Source: Gymnodinialimonas ulvae
GTDB taxonomy: Bacteria > Pseudomonadota > Alphaproteobacteria > Rhodobacterales > Rhodobacteraceae
DNA length: 64,000 nucleotides
Direction of reading: 5' to 3'
Assembly (NCBI RefSeq): GCF_037543845.1
Contig: NZ_JBBIFX010000001.1
Location: 1,922,001-1,986,000 of the forward strand
Part shown: piece after piece, positions 44,494-53,662 of the stretch
How positions within the stretch are numbered: position 1 is the first letter of the stretch
How the letters are laid out: each line of letters opens with the position of its first letter
Notes under the pieces: model-generated
What the model saw: only the letters and a program-made list of their open reading frames with translations
Database searches by the model: none
What the model was told of the DNA's origin: nothing
Translations under genes and position numbers: made by a program

Positions 44494-44554
44494 GTGCCGT
44501 TGGCAAGCGCCGCGTACTACGACAGGAAGGGACGGTGACCTGCCACGGGGGCTT

Positions 44555-45250
44555 GTGGATTTGAACGCCTACGCACGATACGCGCTGTTTGTTGTGCCCT
44601 CGAGCGCCTTCTACGCCGCTGGCGCGGCGTGGCTTGGCTGGGATAGCGTTTCGGGGGAAACCGTGGCGCATCCGTCGGTGCCGGGCGTGCCGGTCTCGGT
44701 CGATGCGCTGACCGAAAAGCCCCGTAAATACGGGCTGCACGGCACGATCAAAGCGCCCTTCGCGCTCGCCCCTGGACAGACGGAAGCCGCCCTGCGCGCC
44801 GCCTGCCGCAGTTTTTGCGCGGACCAGCCCCCAGTGCGTTTGCCCGGCCTCAAGATCACCCGACTGAACCGGTTCGTGGCCGCCGTCCCCACTGCGCCAT
44901 CATCAGAGCTTGGCACCCTCGCCGCCGCCGCCGTCGAAGCGCTCGACCCGTTTCGCGCCCCGTTGACGGAGGCCGAAATCGCGCGCCGCCGGGCATCTCG
45001 TCTCACCGCTGCGCAGGATGCGCTATTGCTGCGCTGGGGCTATCCCTACGTGATGGATGCCTTCCGCTTTCACCTGACCCTGACCGGTCCGCATCCGCAG
45101 GCCGAAGCCCTCCAAAACGCCCTGACGGCGCATCTTGCCCCAACCCTGCCTTCCCCGTTCGACATCACGGATCTGGCGTTGATGGGTGAGGACGGCGCAG
45201 GCCGGTTTCACCTGTTGAACCGCTTCACGCTGGCGGCGCACCCGCGCTAG
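44555..45250 (+). CDS. DUF1045 protein, 2H-phosphoesterase-like
   Basis: This 231-residue protein matches the DUF1045/phosphonate-associated family. It has two H-x-T signatures of 2H phosphoesterases: His62-Gly-Thr (KYGLHGTIKAPF) and His173-Leu-Thr (FRFHLTLTGPH). The start is GTG 44555 behind cacgggggctt; TTG 44561 is possible. Relatives are usually found in carbon-phosphorus lyase operons, but here no phn gene is near. It lies 61 bases after the sulfonate operon and its stop overlaps the convergent heme-protein gene by four bases. Confidence 0.75.
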   Translation: MDLNAYARYALFVVPSSAFYAAGAAWLGWDSVSGETVAHPSVPGVPVSVDALTEKPRKYGLHGTIKAPFALAPGQTEAALRAACRSFCADQPPVRLPGLKITRLNRFVAAVPTAPSSELGTLAAAAVEALDPFRAPLTEAEIARRRASRLTAAQDALLLRWGYPYVMDAFRFHLTLTGPHPQAEALQNALTAHLAPTLPSPFDITDLALMGEDGAGRFHLLNRFTLAAHPR

Positions 45251-46353
45251 ACGCCCCAATCCGAGACGTTGCGATTTTCGTTGTCGGGAATGGGTGGCAC
45301 CATCCCGAACAGCTTGTAGGACAACAACCGGGCCTTGCGCGCGATCTCGGTATTGGCGCGCATGTAGTTGAGCGAATTGTAATCAAAGATCGATTGCGCC
45401 GGGATCACGCCAAGGGTCTTGGGCATGTTGTTGACCGAAAACGCGGTCATCGTGCTGTCGCGCCAATCAAGGGTTTCGTCGATGTCGATGATGGCCAGAT
45501 CCTGCCACGGATGCGCGGCCTCGTCCCACACGACCATGTTGTTGAATACCTCCGGATCCTCGCCCTCGGCGGCGGGGTGGGTCTGAATCTGCATCAAGTA
45601 GCGCGCGCCTTCGCGGGCGACGCGATCCTCGTATTCGTGCTTGAGGTAATTGCGACCGCGCGTCTCGTGGGGAAGGATGCGCTGATTGCATTGATCCCAG
45701 ACGCTCGGGTTCGGGTCGATCCCGGTTTCGGGCGCGCCATCGGCGGGCATCACCCGGTACTTGGCGTAGCGTTTCAGCCCATCGCGCCCGACATACAGAA
45801 ACGGCGTTTTGCAATAATAGCGCAGGTTGTGGAACGAGCTGGCATGCCGACGCCCGGCCTCCATGCTGCCCTTCAATCCGTCGGGGTAGCGGCGGTTGAA
45901 GTTGCGATATTCGATGCCGTATTTCTCGCGCCGCATCTTGGCGAATTTCAGGAAACTGACCGCGGACCAGAACAGGCTTGTCTGACCGGTATTCATTTCG
46001 ATGTCGAAGGGGCTGTCAAATTCGGTATCCGCGAATTTGATCGACATCGACCGGATGCAATTCATCGCATCGTCCAGAAACGTGGCCGAGGCATGGCGGA
46101 TACGCACGGGAAAGACGCGGCCGGGTTCAAAGAAATCATGTTCGGGAAAACTTGGATCATCGACGATGCGCACCGTCCCGGTCGCGGCGATGCCATTGTC
46201 GTGGCTCATTCGTTTGCGGTTCGGCAGGCACAGAAACAGCGCCAGAAGCAGGCCGAATGCCTTGCAATAGAGCCACAGAACCGCCTTGTCGAAGGCGCGG
46301 CGGAGCCAGTAGGACATCATCTGGCCGATGGAAATATTGGCTTTGGTGGTCAA
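45247..46353 (-). CDS. Catalase-related heme protein (allene oxide synthase-like), membrane anchored
   Basis: This 368-residue protein is of the catalase-fold lipid-hydroperoxide family. Probable key residues are distal His87 (FPVRIRHASATFLDDA), distal Asn121 (IEMNTGQTSLFW) and the proximal heme ligand Tyr346 in the catalase-type Arg-x3-Tyr (Arg342, KARLLSYKLFG). Residues 22-42 form a hydrophobic helix followed by NRKR, a likely membrane anchor. It is shorter than a true catalase. Its TTG start overlaps the lipoxygenase stop by four bases, behind a gaggacg ribosome site, so it should be translated with the lipoxygenase. It may convert lipoxygenase hydroperoxides to allene oxides or related epoxides. 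Confidence 0.75.
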   Translation of the reverse strand: MTTKANISIGQMMSYWLRRAFDKAVLWLYCKAFGLLLALFLCLPNRKRMSHDNGIAATGTVRIVDDPSFPEHDFFEPGRVFPVRIRHASATFLDDAMNCIRSMSIKFADTEFDSPFDIEMNTGQTSLFWSAVSFLKFAKMRREKYGIEYRNFNRRYPDGLKGSMEAGRRHASSFHNLRYYCKTPFLYVGRDGLKRYAKYRVMPADGAPETGIDPNPSVWDQCNQRILPHETRGRNYLKHEYEDRVAREGARYLMQIQTHPAAEGEDPEVFNNMVVWDEAAHPWQDLAIIDIDETLDWRDSTMTAFSVNNMPKTLGVIPAQSIFDYNSLNYMRANTEIARKARLLSYKLFGMVPPIPDNENRNVSDWGV

Positions 46354-48569
46354 ATGTTCGTCCTCGATTCAATGGCATCGATATCGACGCCGAGGGCTTT
46401 GAAGGCGTCGCGCTTTTCTTCGAGGAACCGGGCGAATGTGGGGTTCACGTCGTTTTCCTCGTTCACGGTGATGAAGCCGTATTCGGTGCGCGACAGAAGG
46501 TTGGTGAACCACAGCATTTGGGTGGAGCGGACGAGGTCCGGGGCGATGTCATAATCGGTTTCCGGCGCCATGATCCCGCGTGGTTTGTCACCGAACCTGA
46601 GCCCGCCGCAGGAATACAGGATCTCGCCCAGATCATCGTATTGATGCTCGTTGATCCAGGTGTGCATGAAGGTGGCGACCATGATCGCGTATTTGCAGGC
46701 GTCCTTGAGATTGTCCCAATCCTCCGGCGCGGCCTGATCGAAGCTTTCGGCGGCCGTGATCCGGGAGAGGGCGCGGGTCTGGCCGTCGATCACCGGGCGG
46801 TCCAGCGTCGGGTCGAAGCTGTACTGACCGCAGTAATATTCCAGCCGTTTGGCGGCCAGATTGCGCCAATTCTCGCCCTCGGGCGGGGTGTCGCCGGGGC
46901 CGGTGAAGGCCAGCGGCACGGCATGGGTCACAAGGTCTTCGGAGAAGCGGTAGATCTCGTACCAATGGGCTTTGATGTCGTCGCCGCGACGCTCGAAGAA
47001 GTCGTCGACATAGGCGCAGACGACCTCCCAGAACAGGGTTTCGGCCCGGGCATAAAGATGCGCGGGGCTCAGGACCTCACGCGGTTTCCAGCCTTTCCAA
47101 TCCTGCAGGCCCATGATGTCGCGCGTGCGCTGGTTGAGCCCCTCTTCGCTCAGCGCCGTGGCCGATTGGATATAGCCCCCGATCAGCTTGGCATCGGCGG
47201 TATGGTTGATCAGCGACACCTCCTTGAGATGCGGCATCAGAAGGGCGGCCACAGGGTTCAGCTTGAGGTTGCGATAACACGGCACCGCGAATTGTTCGGC
47301 GTTGAGATGGGTGCCGGCGAAATGTTCTTCGACCTCAGTGTTGAACGCGCCGCTGACACGCGCCACGCGCTTGGCATAGGTCCAGTCGGGATCATCCTTG
47401 GGCGTATACACGCGGGTCTGCCATGGGTCGGTGTCCTGCGCCGAAAGTTTGCCGGTCAGGTGAATTTCGACGGGTTCGGGCAAGCCGTTGCGCTTCATGC
47501 GGAACAAGATATCGACATCGGGCAATGCGTAGATTTCGTTGTGATCGTACCAACAGGCCCCGAAATAGCGCATCCAGTAGTGGCTTTTACGACCGGTGTC
47601 GGGCACGAAATGGCCGCGGTTCATGCCGTTCATCATCCGCTCGCCGAACCAATCGTCGCCGCGCGTATAGCCGGGCAGTTTGCGTTCGATGCAGGTGGTC
47701 AGGTTAACGGGGTAGTCGGCCTGAATCTGCGGGATCGTCAGGGTGCCGGGGTCAAAGTCGATCTGGTCGAGATGCTTGATCTTGGTCAGCTCGATGGGAA
47801 TAACCTGCGAGATGAGGGCATCGACGCGCCCTTCGCTGTAGGCCTCGGGCGCGTGTGTGGTGGTGTCGACATGAGCGCGCGGCGTGTAGGCGCCTTCGCG
47901 GTAGCGCCAGAAATCGAGCCGTAACGTCCGCAAGTCATAATCCATCCCGATCAGGTCCGAGGGTTTGATCGGCATCCGCTTCCACACGTCGAAATGGAAA
48001 TGCGGCTCGTTCTCCTTGAAATAGACGCGGGTGGTGGTGTGCACCTCGAAATAGGTCCGGCGCATCAACAGCGCGCGCGCCTGTCGCAGGTCGAACGGCA
48101 GACGGAACTGACCATCGCGGTCGGTGCGGGTCTGTCCAAGCTTGCGCCAACCGCCAAGCCACGTCCGGCCCCAGAACTCCAGATGCAGATGATGGATCGG
48201 CGCGCCCTGTCCCCGGTCGCCCGCAAAGATCACACGACCCGTCAGATGGCTGTCGACGCGGTTGCACCAGATTTCGTCGCGGCGCGGGAACAGGGCCGCG
48301 AAGACTTGCTTTACCGTGCGCCGGAACGCTTTCCACTTCTCGAACGCCCATTCCGCGAGGATGGTGATCGGGTTCGAGATGATCTTGGACCGCCCGACCT
48401 CCAGGTGATTGATCGAGCGCATGCGCGGGGTGAAAAAGCTGTCGCCATACTTGTACTCGACCTGCGTCTCGCGCCTGGCCTCTTCGATGATCTCGCGGAT
48501 CGCGGCGGCATCGGCGGGCGTGGCGCCTGGTGTCAAATCCGCGTCGGCCAGCGTGTTCTCAACATTCAT
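46350..48569 (-). CDS. Lipoxygenase (fatty-acid dioxygenase)
   Basis: This 739-residue protein has the complete non-heme iron ligand pattern of lipoxygenases: His416-x4-His421 in EEHFAGTHLNAEQFAVPCYR, His636-x3-Asn640 in FMHTWINEHQYDD, and a C-terminal Ile739 (ESRTNI-stop) whose carboxylate is the fifth ligand. The downstream NPVAALLMPHL also fits the family. The N-terminal ~200 residues lack an obvious PLAT domain; residues ~108-200 look like a transthyretin/CNA-type beta-sandwich (TGRVIFAGD...TDRDGQFRLP). ATG 48569 overlaps the cyclase stop by one base (TGATG). It should oxygenate polyunsaturated fatty acids to hydroperoxides; the source of substrate is unknown. Confidence 0.85.
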   Translation of the reverse strand: MNVENTLADADLTPGATPADAAAIREIIEEARRETQVEYKYGDSFFTPRMRSINHLEVGRSKIISNPITILAEWAFEKWKAFRRTVKQVFAALFPRRDEIWCNRVDSHLTGRVIFAGDRGQGAPIHHLHLEFWGRTWLGGWRKLGQTRTDRDGQFRLPFDLRQARALLMRRTYFEVHTTTRVYFKENEPHFHFDVWKRMPIKPSDLIGMDYDLRTLRLDFWRYREGAYTPRAHVDTTTHAPEAYSEGRVDALISQVIPIELTKIKHLDQIDFDPGTLTIPQIQADYPVNLTTCIERKLPGYTRGDDWFGERMMNGMNRGHFVPDTGRKSHYWMRYFGACWYDHNEIYALPDVDILFRMKRNGLPEPVEIHLTGKLSAQDTDPWQTRVYTPKDDPDWTYAKRVARVSGAFNTEVEEHFAGTHLNAEQFAVPCYRNLKLNPVAALLMPHLKEVSLINHTADAKLIGGYIQSATALSEEGLNQRTRDIMGLQDWKGWKPREVLSPAHLYARAETLFWEVVCAYVDDFFERRGDDIKAHWYEIYRFSEDLVTHAVPLAFTGPGDTPPEGENWRNLAAKRLEYYCGQYSFDPTLDRPVIDGQTRALSRITAAESFDQAAPEDWDNLKDACKYAIMVATFMHTWINEHQYDDLGEILYSCGGLRFGDKPRGIMAPETDYDIAPDLVRSTQMLWFTNLLSRTEYGFITVNEENDVNPTFARFLEEKRDAFKALGVDIDAIESRTNI

Positions 48570-51500
48570 CACGTCTCTCCCGTCGGCGGCGTCTTTTCAA
48601 AACGGTCTGCAAAAAACATCGGGATGCGCCCTTTGCCCTTGGCGGCAAGCTCACCCCGGTCTGAAAAATCGAATTTGTGCTGCACCAAATCGCGGGTCGC
48701 CTGGGACACGTTGACCTGTCCCACCTCTCCGGCGGTCTCAATTCGTGCAGCGGTGTTAACGGTGTCTCCCCAAAGATCGTATTGAAATTTCTTCAATCCG
48801 ACAATGCCGGCGACCACGGGCCCGGTGTGCACCCCGATGCGCAGACCCATCCCGTACCCCTCGCCCGACGCATTGCGCGCGGCCATGAAGTCGCGGATAT
48901 CGAGGGCTGCGTTGATCACATCTTCGGCGTGGGTCGAGTTGGGCACCGGCAGCCCGCCGACGGCCATGAACGCATCGCCGATGGTCTTGATCTTCTCGAT
49001 CCGGCGCTTTTCACAGATCAGGTCGAACGCTTTGAAACAGGCGTCGATCTCACGCACCAGCGCATCGGGTTCCAGGCGCGCGGCCAGATCGGTGAAGCCT
49101 TCGAAATCCGTCATCAGAACGGTCACGCGGTCATAATGGCGGGCCTCGGCGCGACCATTGGCCTTGAGTTCCTTGGCCGTCTCAGAAGGCAGAATGTTCA
49201 GAAGCAATTCATCGGTTTTCTGCTGTTCAAGGGCCAGTTCGGCGGTGCGTTCGCTGACCTTTTGTTCCAGTTGCGCATAGAGCGTCGCGTTGTCGATGGA
49301 GACCGCGATCTGCCCCGACAACAGCGTCAGAAGATCGACCCGGTCGCGGGTGAAGGCCCCCGCGGCGAGGTTGTTTTCAAGATATAGCACACCCACCCGT
49401 TTGCCCTGGTTCAGGATCGGGACCGCAAGGATCGACTTCGGCTGCTGCTCCGCCAGGTAGCTTTGCCCGCGCAGGCGCGCGTCGCTGGCCGCATCGGTGA
49501 TCACAACTGGCTCGCCCGTGCGGTGGACGAATTGCGCAATCGGCACCGACAGCAGGGCCTGATCTTCCAGCGGGGTGCCTTGCATTACCTCGATTTCGGT
49601 ACCGCCCGCATCGCCGCTGGCCTGAATGCGCAGGCCGTCCTCGCCGTCCTGTGACAGAAGCAAGAAGCCCCGCTGCGCGCCCGCGTTTTCAAGAACCAGA
49701 CGCATCAGCACCGACAACAGCGCCGAGAACTGCACCTGCGACGAGATCGTGGTGGACGCCTTCAGCACCGTCGCGATATCCAGCGCCGCGCCGTCGATCC
49801 GGTCGGTGTCCGCGCTCAATTCCACGGCTGCGGCCGAGCGGTCCTTGGACAGGTATTTCGGGAACGCATCGGCCAGGTCGCGCAACTTCGCCCCCGCGCC
49901 CCACTCGCGGTAGGTCGTATAGGCAGCCTTGAGGTGAAATTCGGCCAACACCGGGCGTTCGCTGGCGGCGTAAAACCGGCCCGCCAGTTCAAAAGCAAGC
50001 GCCTGTTCATGGATGTAATCATGGGCAGAGGCCCCCGCGATGGCCCGGTCATAGGCCAGCCGCGCCGCGTTGGCGCGCCCGTGGATCCGCGCCCATTCGG
50101 CGGCACAAAGATCGTATTTGTGCGCGTAGTTTTCGGGCGCAAAGCGCGACCAGCGTTTGAGCTTCGCAATGTCGTGCCGCGCGCGCGCCAGATACCCCAG
50201 CCGTGCCCGCCCGGAGGTCGCCTCCGACAGCGCCATCAGGCTCAGCGCTTCGTAGAAATGGTGGTTCGGGACCTCGAACTTGGCCAGAACCGCATCCAAC
50301 AACGCCCGTGACGCCGCAGCATCCCGCGCGGCATTCTCGAACCGGCGAAAATAGGTGTTCAGGATCAGCTTGTTGAAATGAATGAAAAACGTGCCGGTCT
50401 TGTCGCTGCGTTCGGTGTTCTGGGCGAGCATGACGTCTTCGTCATAGGCCTCCCCAACCAGGCGGACCGGGTCTTTCGAGCGACCCATGAAATTCTGCAT
50501 CGCCTGCAGGAAAACCTGATTGTAGTTGAAATTCGTCTCTTGCTTGAGCTGTTGATACTGCTTGCTGTAGGCGGTGGTTTCCTCGGCAATCCGGGCCAGT
50601 GGACGGCCGCAAAGGTAGGCCTGAATGCAATAGATATTCGTGTTCACGCAGGCGAATTCGATCAGGCCGGTTTCCATGCCGATCTGGAAGGATTGCTGCA
50701 ACGGGCGCAGCGTCTCGCGCACGTGCCGGTTCCAGTGAAAGATCAACCCGTAGGGCGTGACGTAGATCTGCGCCTTCCACTCCTTGGCGTTGAGTTTCTC
50801 CAAAAGCTCCAGCGCCAGCTTCCCGTAGCGATCGCCCGTGCGCATTGCGCCCAACACACCGCACATCAACACCCCGTAAGAGCCATAGGCGAAGCACGAC
50901 ACCGGGTGATTGCCGTACCGCAACGACAGCCGCATCATGCGAAACACCAAAAGCGGCACCAGATTGGGCCGGCCCCAATAGACTGACGACATGATGTCCG
51001 CGATGATCCGCATCACAGCACTCTTGCGCGGATCAGTCATCGGCGGCAGCGCCATGAGATCATCGTTGCTGCGTCCGCGCAGGGCGAAATACGTGGTGCT
51101 CAGATCGCGGATGACATGGCCGAAATGCGGCGATTTGGGAAAGGTCTCGCCAAGGTTGGCGAGCAATTCCAACCCGGTCTCTATCGCCTCGTCGAAGCGG
51201 TTTTCGGCCTTATAGGCGAGGATGCGGATCTCGTAGGGTTTGACCAGTTCAAGGATATCCTGCGAACGGGCCACAACCTCGCGGAACCAGCCGTCCATCC
51301 GGTCGAAATCCCCGCTCAGATACGCGGCTTCGGTCGCCTCGGTGTGCAGCGCAAGCGTCAGGTCATAGGTCTCGGCCCAGGGCGCATCGCCGGGCCCCAC
51401 CAAGGCAATCCCCGTTGACAGATAGTCCAACGCCGTCGGAAACGCCGCGTTCAACTTCGCGCGCCGCCCCGCATCAAGGTTGAGCTGCGCAAGCGCCAGC

Positions 51501-53662
51501 CGCTCGTCCGGATCTTGCAGCAAATCTCGCGCCAGGTTCAGCTGGTTGGCGATCTCGAAGATCCGCGCCGGGTCCTCTGTGCGGGCGTCATGGCCCTGCA
51601 AAACCTGACCGATGCGCAGATGCGTGCGCTGCTTGGTGGCCGTGTCGATCAGCGCATAGACCGCTTGCTGAATACGGTCATGGCTGAACTTGTACTGCAC
51701 GCCACCCAGCGGCAGGATCAATCCGTTGGCCAGCGCGGGTTTCAGCTGCGCGGCCATGTCTTCGACCGTCTCGCCGCTGACCCAACCCAGCGTTTCCAGA
51801 TCGAAACTGTTGCCCAGGCAGGCTGCCATGTGCAGGCGTTCCTGCGTGCCCGCCTCCAACCGCCGCACCTTGGCCGCCATAAGCTCCACCGCCGTATCCG
51901 CGATGGATTTCTGCGCGATCTTGTCCGCATCCCAACGCCAGCATTTGCCGTCGAAATCGAAGGCCAGCAGCCCCTCTTCCGCGAACGACGTCATGAATTC
52001 GCGGGCAAAGAACGCATTGCCCTGCGTCTTGTCGAAGACCAGCTGCGCAAGCGGCGCGACATCGTCCACCGACGCATGCAGCGCATCCGACAGCATCTGC
52101 GTGACCGAGCCCTGCGAGAGCGCCCTTACCGTGATGCGATCGGGGGTCAGTCCGGTCTCCGTGACCTCTTCGACCATGCGGACAAAGCCATGGGTCGGGT
52201 CGACCTCGTTGTCACGAAACGCGCAGATCAGCATCAGGTGACCGCCATCGGGATCGGTGACCAGCGCCTGCAACAACGCAAGCGACGCGCTATCGGCCCA
52301 TTGCAGATCGTCGATGAAGACCACCAGCGGATGATCGGCGCGGCACAGCACCCGCACGAATTTGCGGAACATGTAGATGCACCGGTTCTGCGCCTCCGCC
52401 CCGCCCACATCCGGGATCTCCGGCTGCGCTCCGACCAGGTGTTCGAGGTTCGGCAGAAGGTTGGTCAACACCCGCCCCTCCTCACCCAGCGCCGCGCGCA
52501 TCTCCTGCCGCAGGGGGGCCAGAGCGGTCTCGGGTTCGCTCAGCAAGGTATCAAGAAGCTGCGTAAAGGCCTCCAGCACCGCGAAATACGGCGTCGCGCG
52601 CTGCAATTGGTCGAACTTGCCGGCGCAGAAATATCCCGCCCGCGCGGTGATCGGGCGATGTACCTCATGGACCAGCGCGGTCTTTCCGGTGCCGGACGAC
52701 CCGCCGACCAGAACCAGCCCTCGCGCCCCGTCCGCGGTGCGCTCGAACGCCTGCAGGAGGCGGTCGACCTCGGCCCCGCGCCCATAGAGCTTTTGCGGCA
52801 GCCGGAACGTCGCGGAGAAATCCTCCGCCCCCAACTCGAAGCCCGCCGCTGCCGCGCCGCCGCGCTCGAACGCCGACAGGCACCGCGTCAGATCGGTATG
52901 CAGGCCGCGTGCCGATTGGTACCGCGCATCGGCGTTCTTGTTGAGCAGCTTGGCCACGATATCCGACAGCGCCTGCGGTACCTGCGGGTTCAATTCGGTC
53001 AGCGCGCGGGGGATCTGCGCCAGATGCGCATGGACCAGCTCCAGCGTATCACGCCCGGCGAATGGCGGCACCCCGGCCAGCATCTCATAGAGCGTCACCC
53101 CAAGCGAATAGAGGTCACTGCGGTGATCCACGACCCGGTTCATGCGCCCCGTCTGCTCGGGCGAGACATAAGCCAGCGTGCCGTGGATCTGACCCGGATT
53201 GCCGACGTAGGGCTGCTTGAGGTTGAGGTTCGTGGCATTGCCGAAATCGATCAGCGACACATGCCGGTCCTGCAGATCCACGATCAGGTTCTGCGGCGTG
53301 ACATCCTTGTGGATGATGTTGCGGGCATGGATCTTCGCCAAGGCCTCCGCTGCGGAAATCGCGATATGCAGCGCGTCGGCGATGTCATCCTGTTTGCCCT
53401 TGAACGCAGCATCCAGCGGCTCGCCCGGCACCCATTCCAGGATCATCGCATGGCGGTTGTGTTCGCGCGTCTTGTCCAGCGCCCGGCGCGTGCCCTCGGG
53501 CGATAGTTCCGTCAGGATGTCGTATTCGTTGTAGAATTGCGCGATGTCGTCGGGGGTCGGGAATTCGTAATTCAACACCTTCACGGCATGCGCCGGCCCC
53601 GCCCCGGCGCTGCGGCGAAAGACCTTGGATTTAGGGCTGTCGTGGATCAGGCGATCGGGCAT
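48569..53662 (-). CDS. Multidomain Ser/Thr kinase-AAA ATPase-GAF-adenylate cyclase
   Basis: This 1697-residue signalling protein has four recognisable parts. Residues ~1-265 are a Ser/Thr kinase (Lys28 in AVKV, HKD 118-120, DFG 139-141, SPE 167-169). Residues ~290-650 are a large P-loop ATPase with Walker A GGSSGTGKTA at 320-329. A long helical, TPR-like region follows, then a GAF domain (~1310-1455) and a short coiled coil. From ~1504 comes a class III cyclase with metal Asp1519 and Asp1563, base-specifying Lys1559 and Asp1629 (adenylate type), Asn1636 and Arg1640. All cyclase catalytic residues are present, so cAMP is the predicted product. It heads the operon with lipoxygenase and heme protein. 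Confidence 0.88.
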   Translation of the reverse strand: MPDRLIHDSPKSKVFRRSAGAGPAHAVKVLNYEFPTPDDIAQFYNEYDILTELSPEGTRRALDKTREHNRHAMILEWVPGEPLDAAFKGKQDDIADALHIAISAAEALAKIHARNIIHKDVTPQNLIVDLQDRHVSLIDFGNATNLNLKQPYVGNPGQIHGTLAYVSPEQTGRMNRVVDHRSDLYSLGVTLYEMLAGVPPFAGRDTLELVHAHLAQIPRALTELNPQVPQALSDIVAKLLNKNADARYQSARGLHTDLTRCLSAFERGGAAAAGFELGAEDFSATFRLPQKLYGRGAEVDRLLQAFERTADGARGLVLVGGSSGTGKTALVHEVHRPITARAGYFCAGKFDQLQRATPYFAVLEAFTQLLDTLLSEPETALAPLRQEMRAALGEEGRVLTNLLPNLEHLVGAQPEIPDVGGAEAQNRCIYMFRKFVRVLCRADHPLVVFIDDLQWADSASLALLQALVTDPDGGHLMLICAFRDNEVDPTHGFVRMVEEVTETGLTPDRITVRALSQGSVTQMLSDALHASVDDVAPLAQLVFDKTQGNAFFAREFMTSFAEEGLLAFDFDGKCWRWDADKIAQKSIADTAVELMAAKVRRLEAGTQERLHMAACLGNSFDLETLGWVSGETVEDMAAQLKPALANGLILPLGGVQYKFSHDRIQQAVYALIDTATKQRTHLRIGQVLQGHDARTEDPARIFEIANQLNLARDLLQDPDERLALAQLNLDAGRRAKLNAAFPTALDYLSTGIALVGPGDAPWAETYDLTLALHTEATEAAYLSGDFDRMDGWFREVVARSQDILELVKPYEIRILAYKAENRFDEAIETGLELLANLGETFPKSPHFGHVIRDLSTTYFALRGRSNDDLMALPPMTDPRKSAVMRIIADIMSSVYWGRPNLVPLLVFRMMRLSLRYGNHPVSCFAYGSYGVLMCGVLGAMRTGDRYGKLALELLEKLNAKEWKAQIYVTPYGLIFHWNRHVRETLRPLQQSFQIGMETGLIEFACVNTNIYCIQAYLCGRPLARIAEETTAYSKQYQQLKQETNFNYNQVFLQAMQNFMGRSKDPVRLVGEAYDEDVMLAQNTERSDKTGTFFIHFNKLILNTYFRRFENAARDAAASRALLDAVLAKFEVPNHHFYEALSLMALSEATSGRARLGYLARARHDIAKLKRWSRFAPENYAHKYDLCAAEWARIHGRANAARLAYDRAIAGASAHDYIHEQALAFELAGRFYAASERPVLAEFHLKAAYTTYREWGAGAKLRDLADAFPKYLSKDRSAAAVELSADTDRIDGAALDIATVLKASTTISSQVQFSALLSVLMRLVLENAGAQRGFLLLSQDGEDGLRIQASGDAGGTEIEVMQGTPLEDQALLSVPIAQFVHRTGEPVVITDAASDARLRGQSYLAEQQPKSILAVPILNQGKRVGVLYLENNLAAGAFTRDRVDLLTLLSGQIAVSIDNATLYAQLEQKVSERTAELALEQQKTDELLLNILPSETAKELKANGRAEARHYDRVTVLMTDFEGFTDLAARLEPDALVREIDACFKAFDLICEKRRIEKIKTIGDAFMAVGGLPVPNSTHAEDVINAALDIRDFMAARNASGEGYGMGLRIGVHTGPVVAGIVGLKKFQYDLWGDTVNTAARIETAGEVGQVNVSQATRDLVQHKFDFSDRGELAAKGKGRIPMFFADRFEKTPPTGET

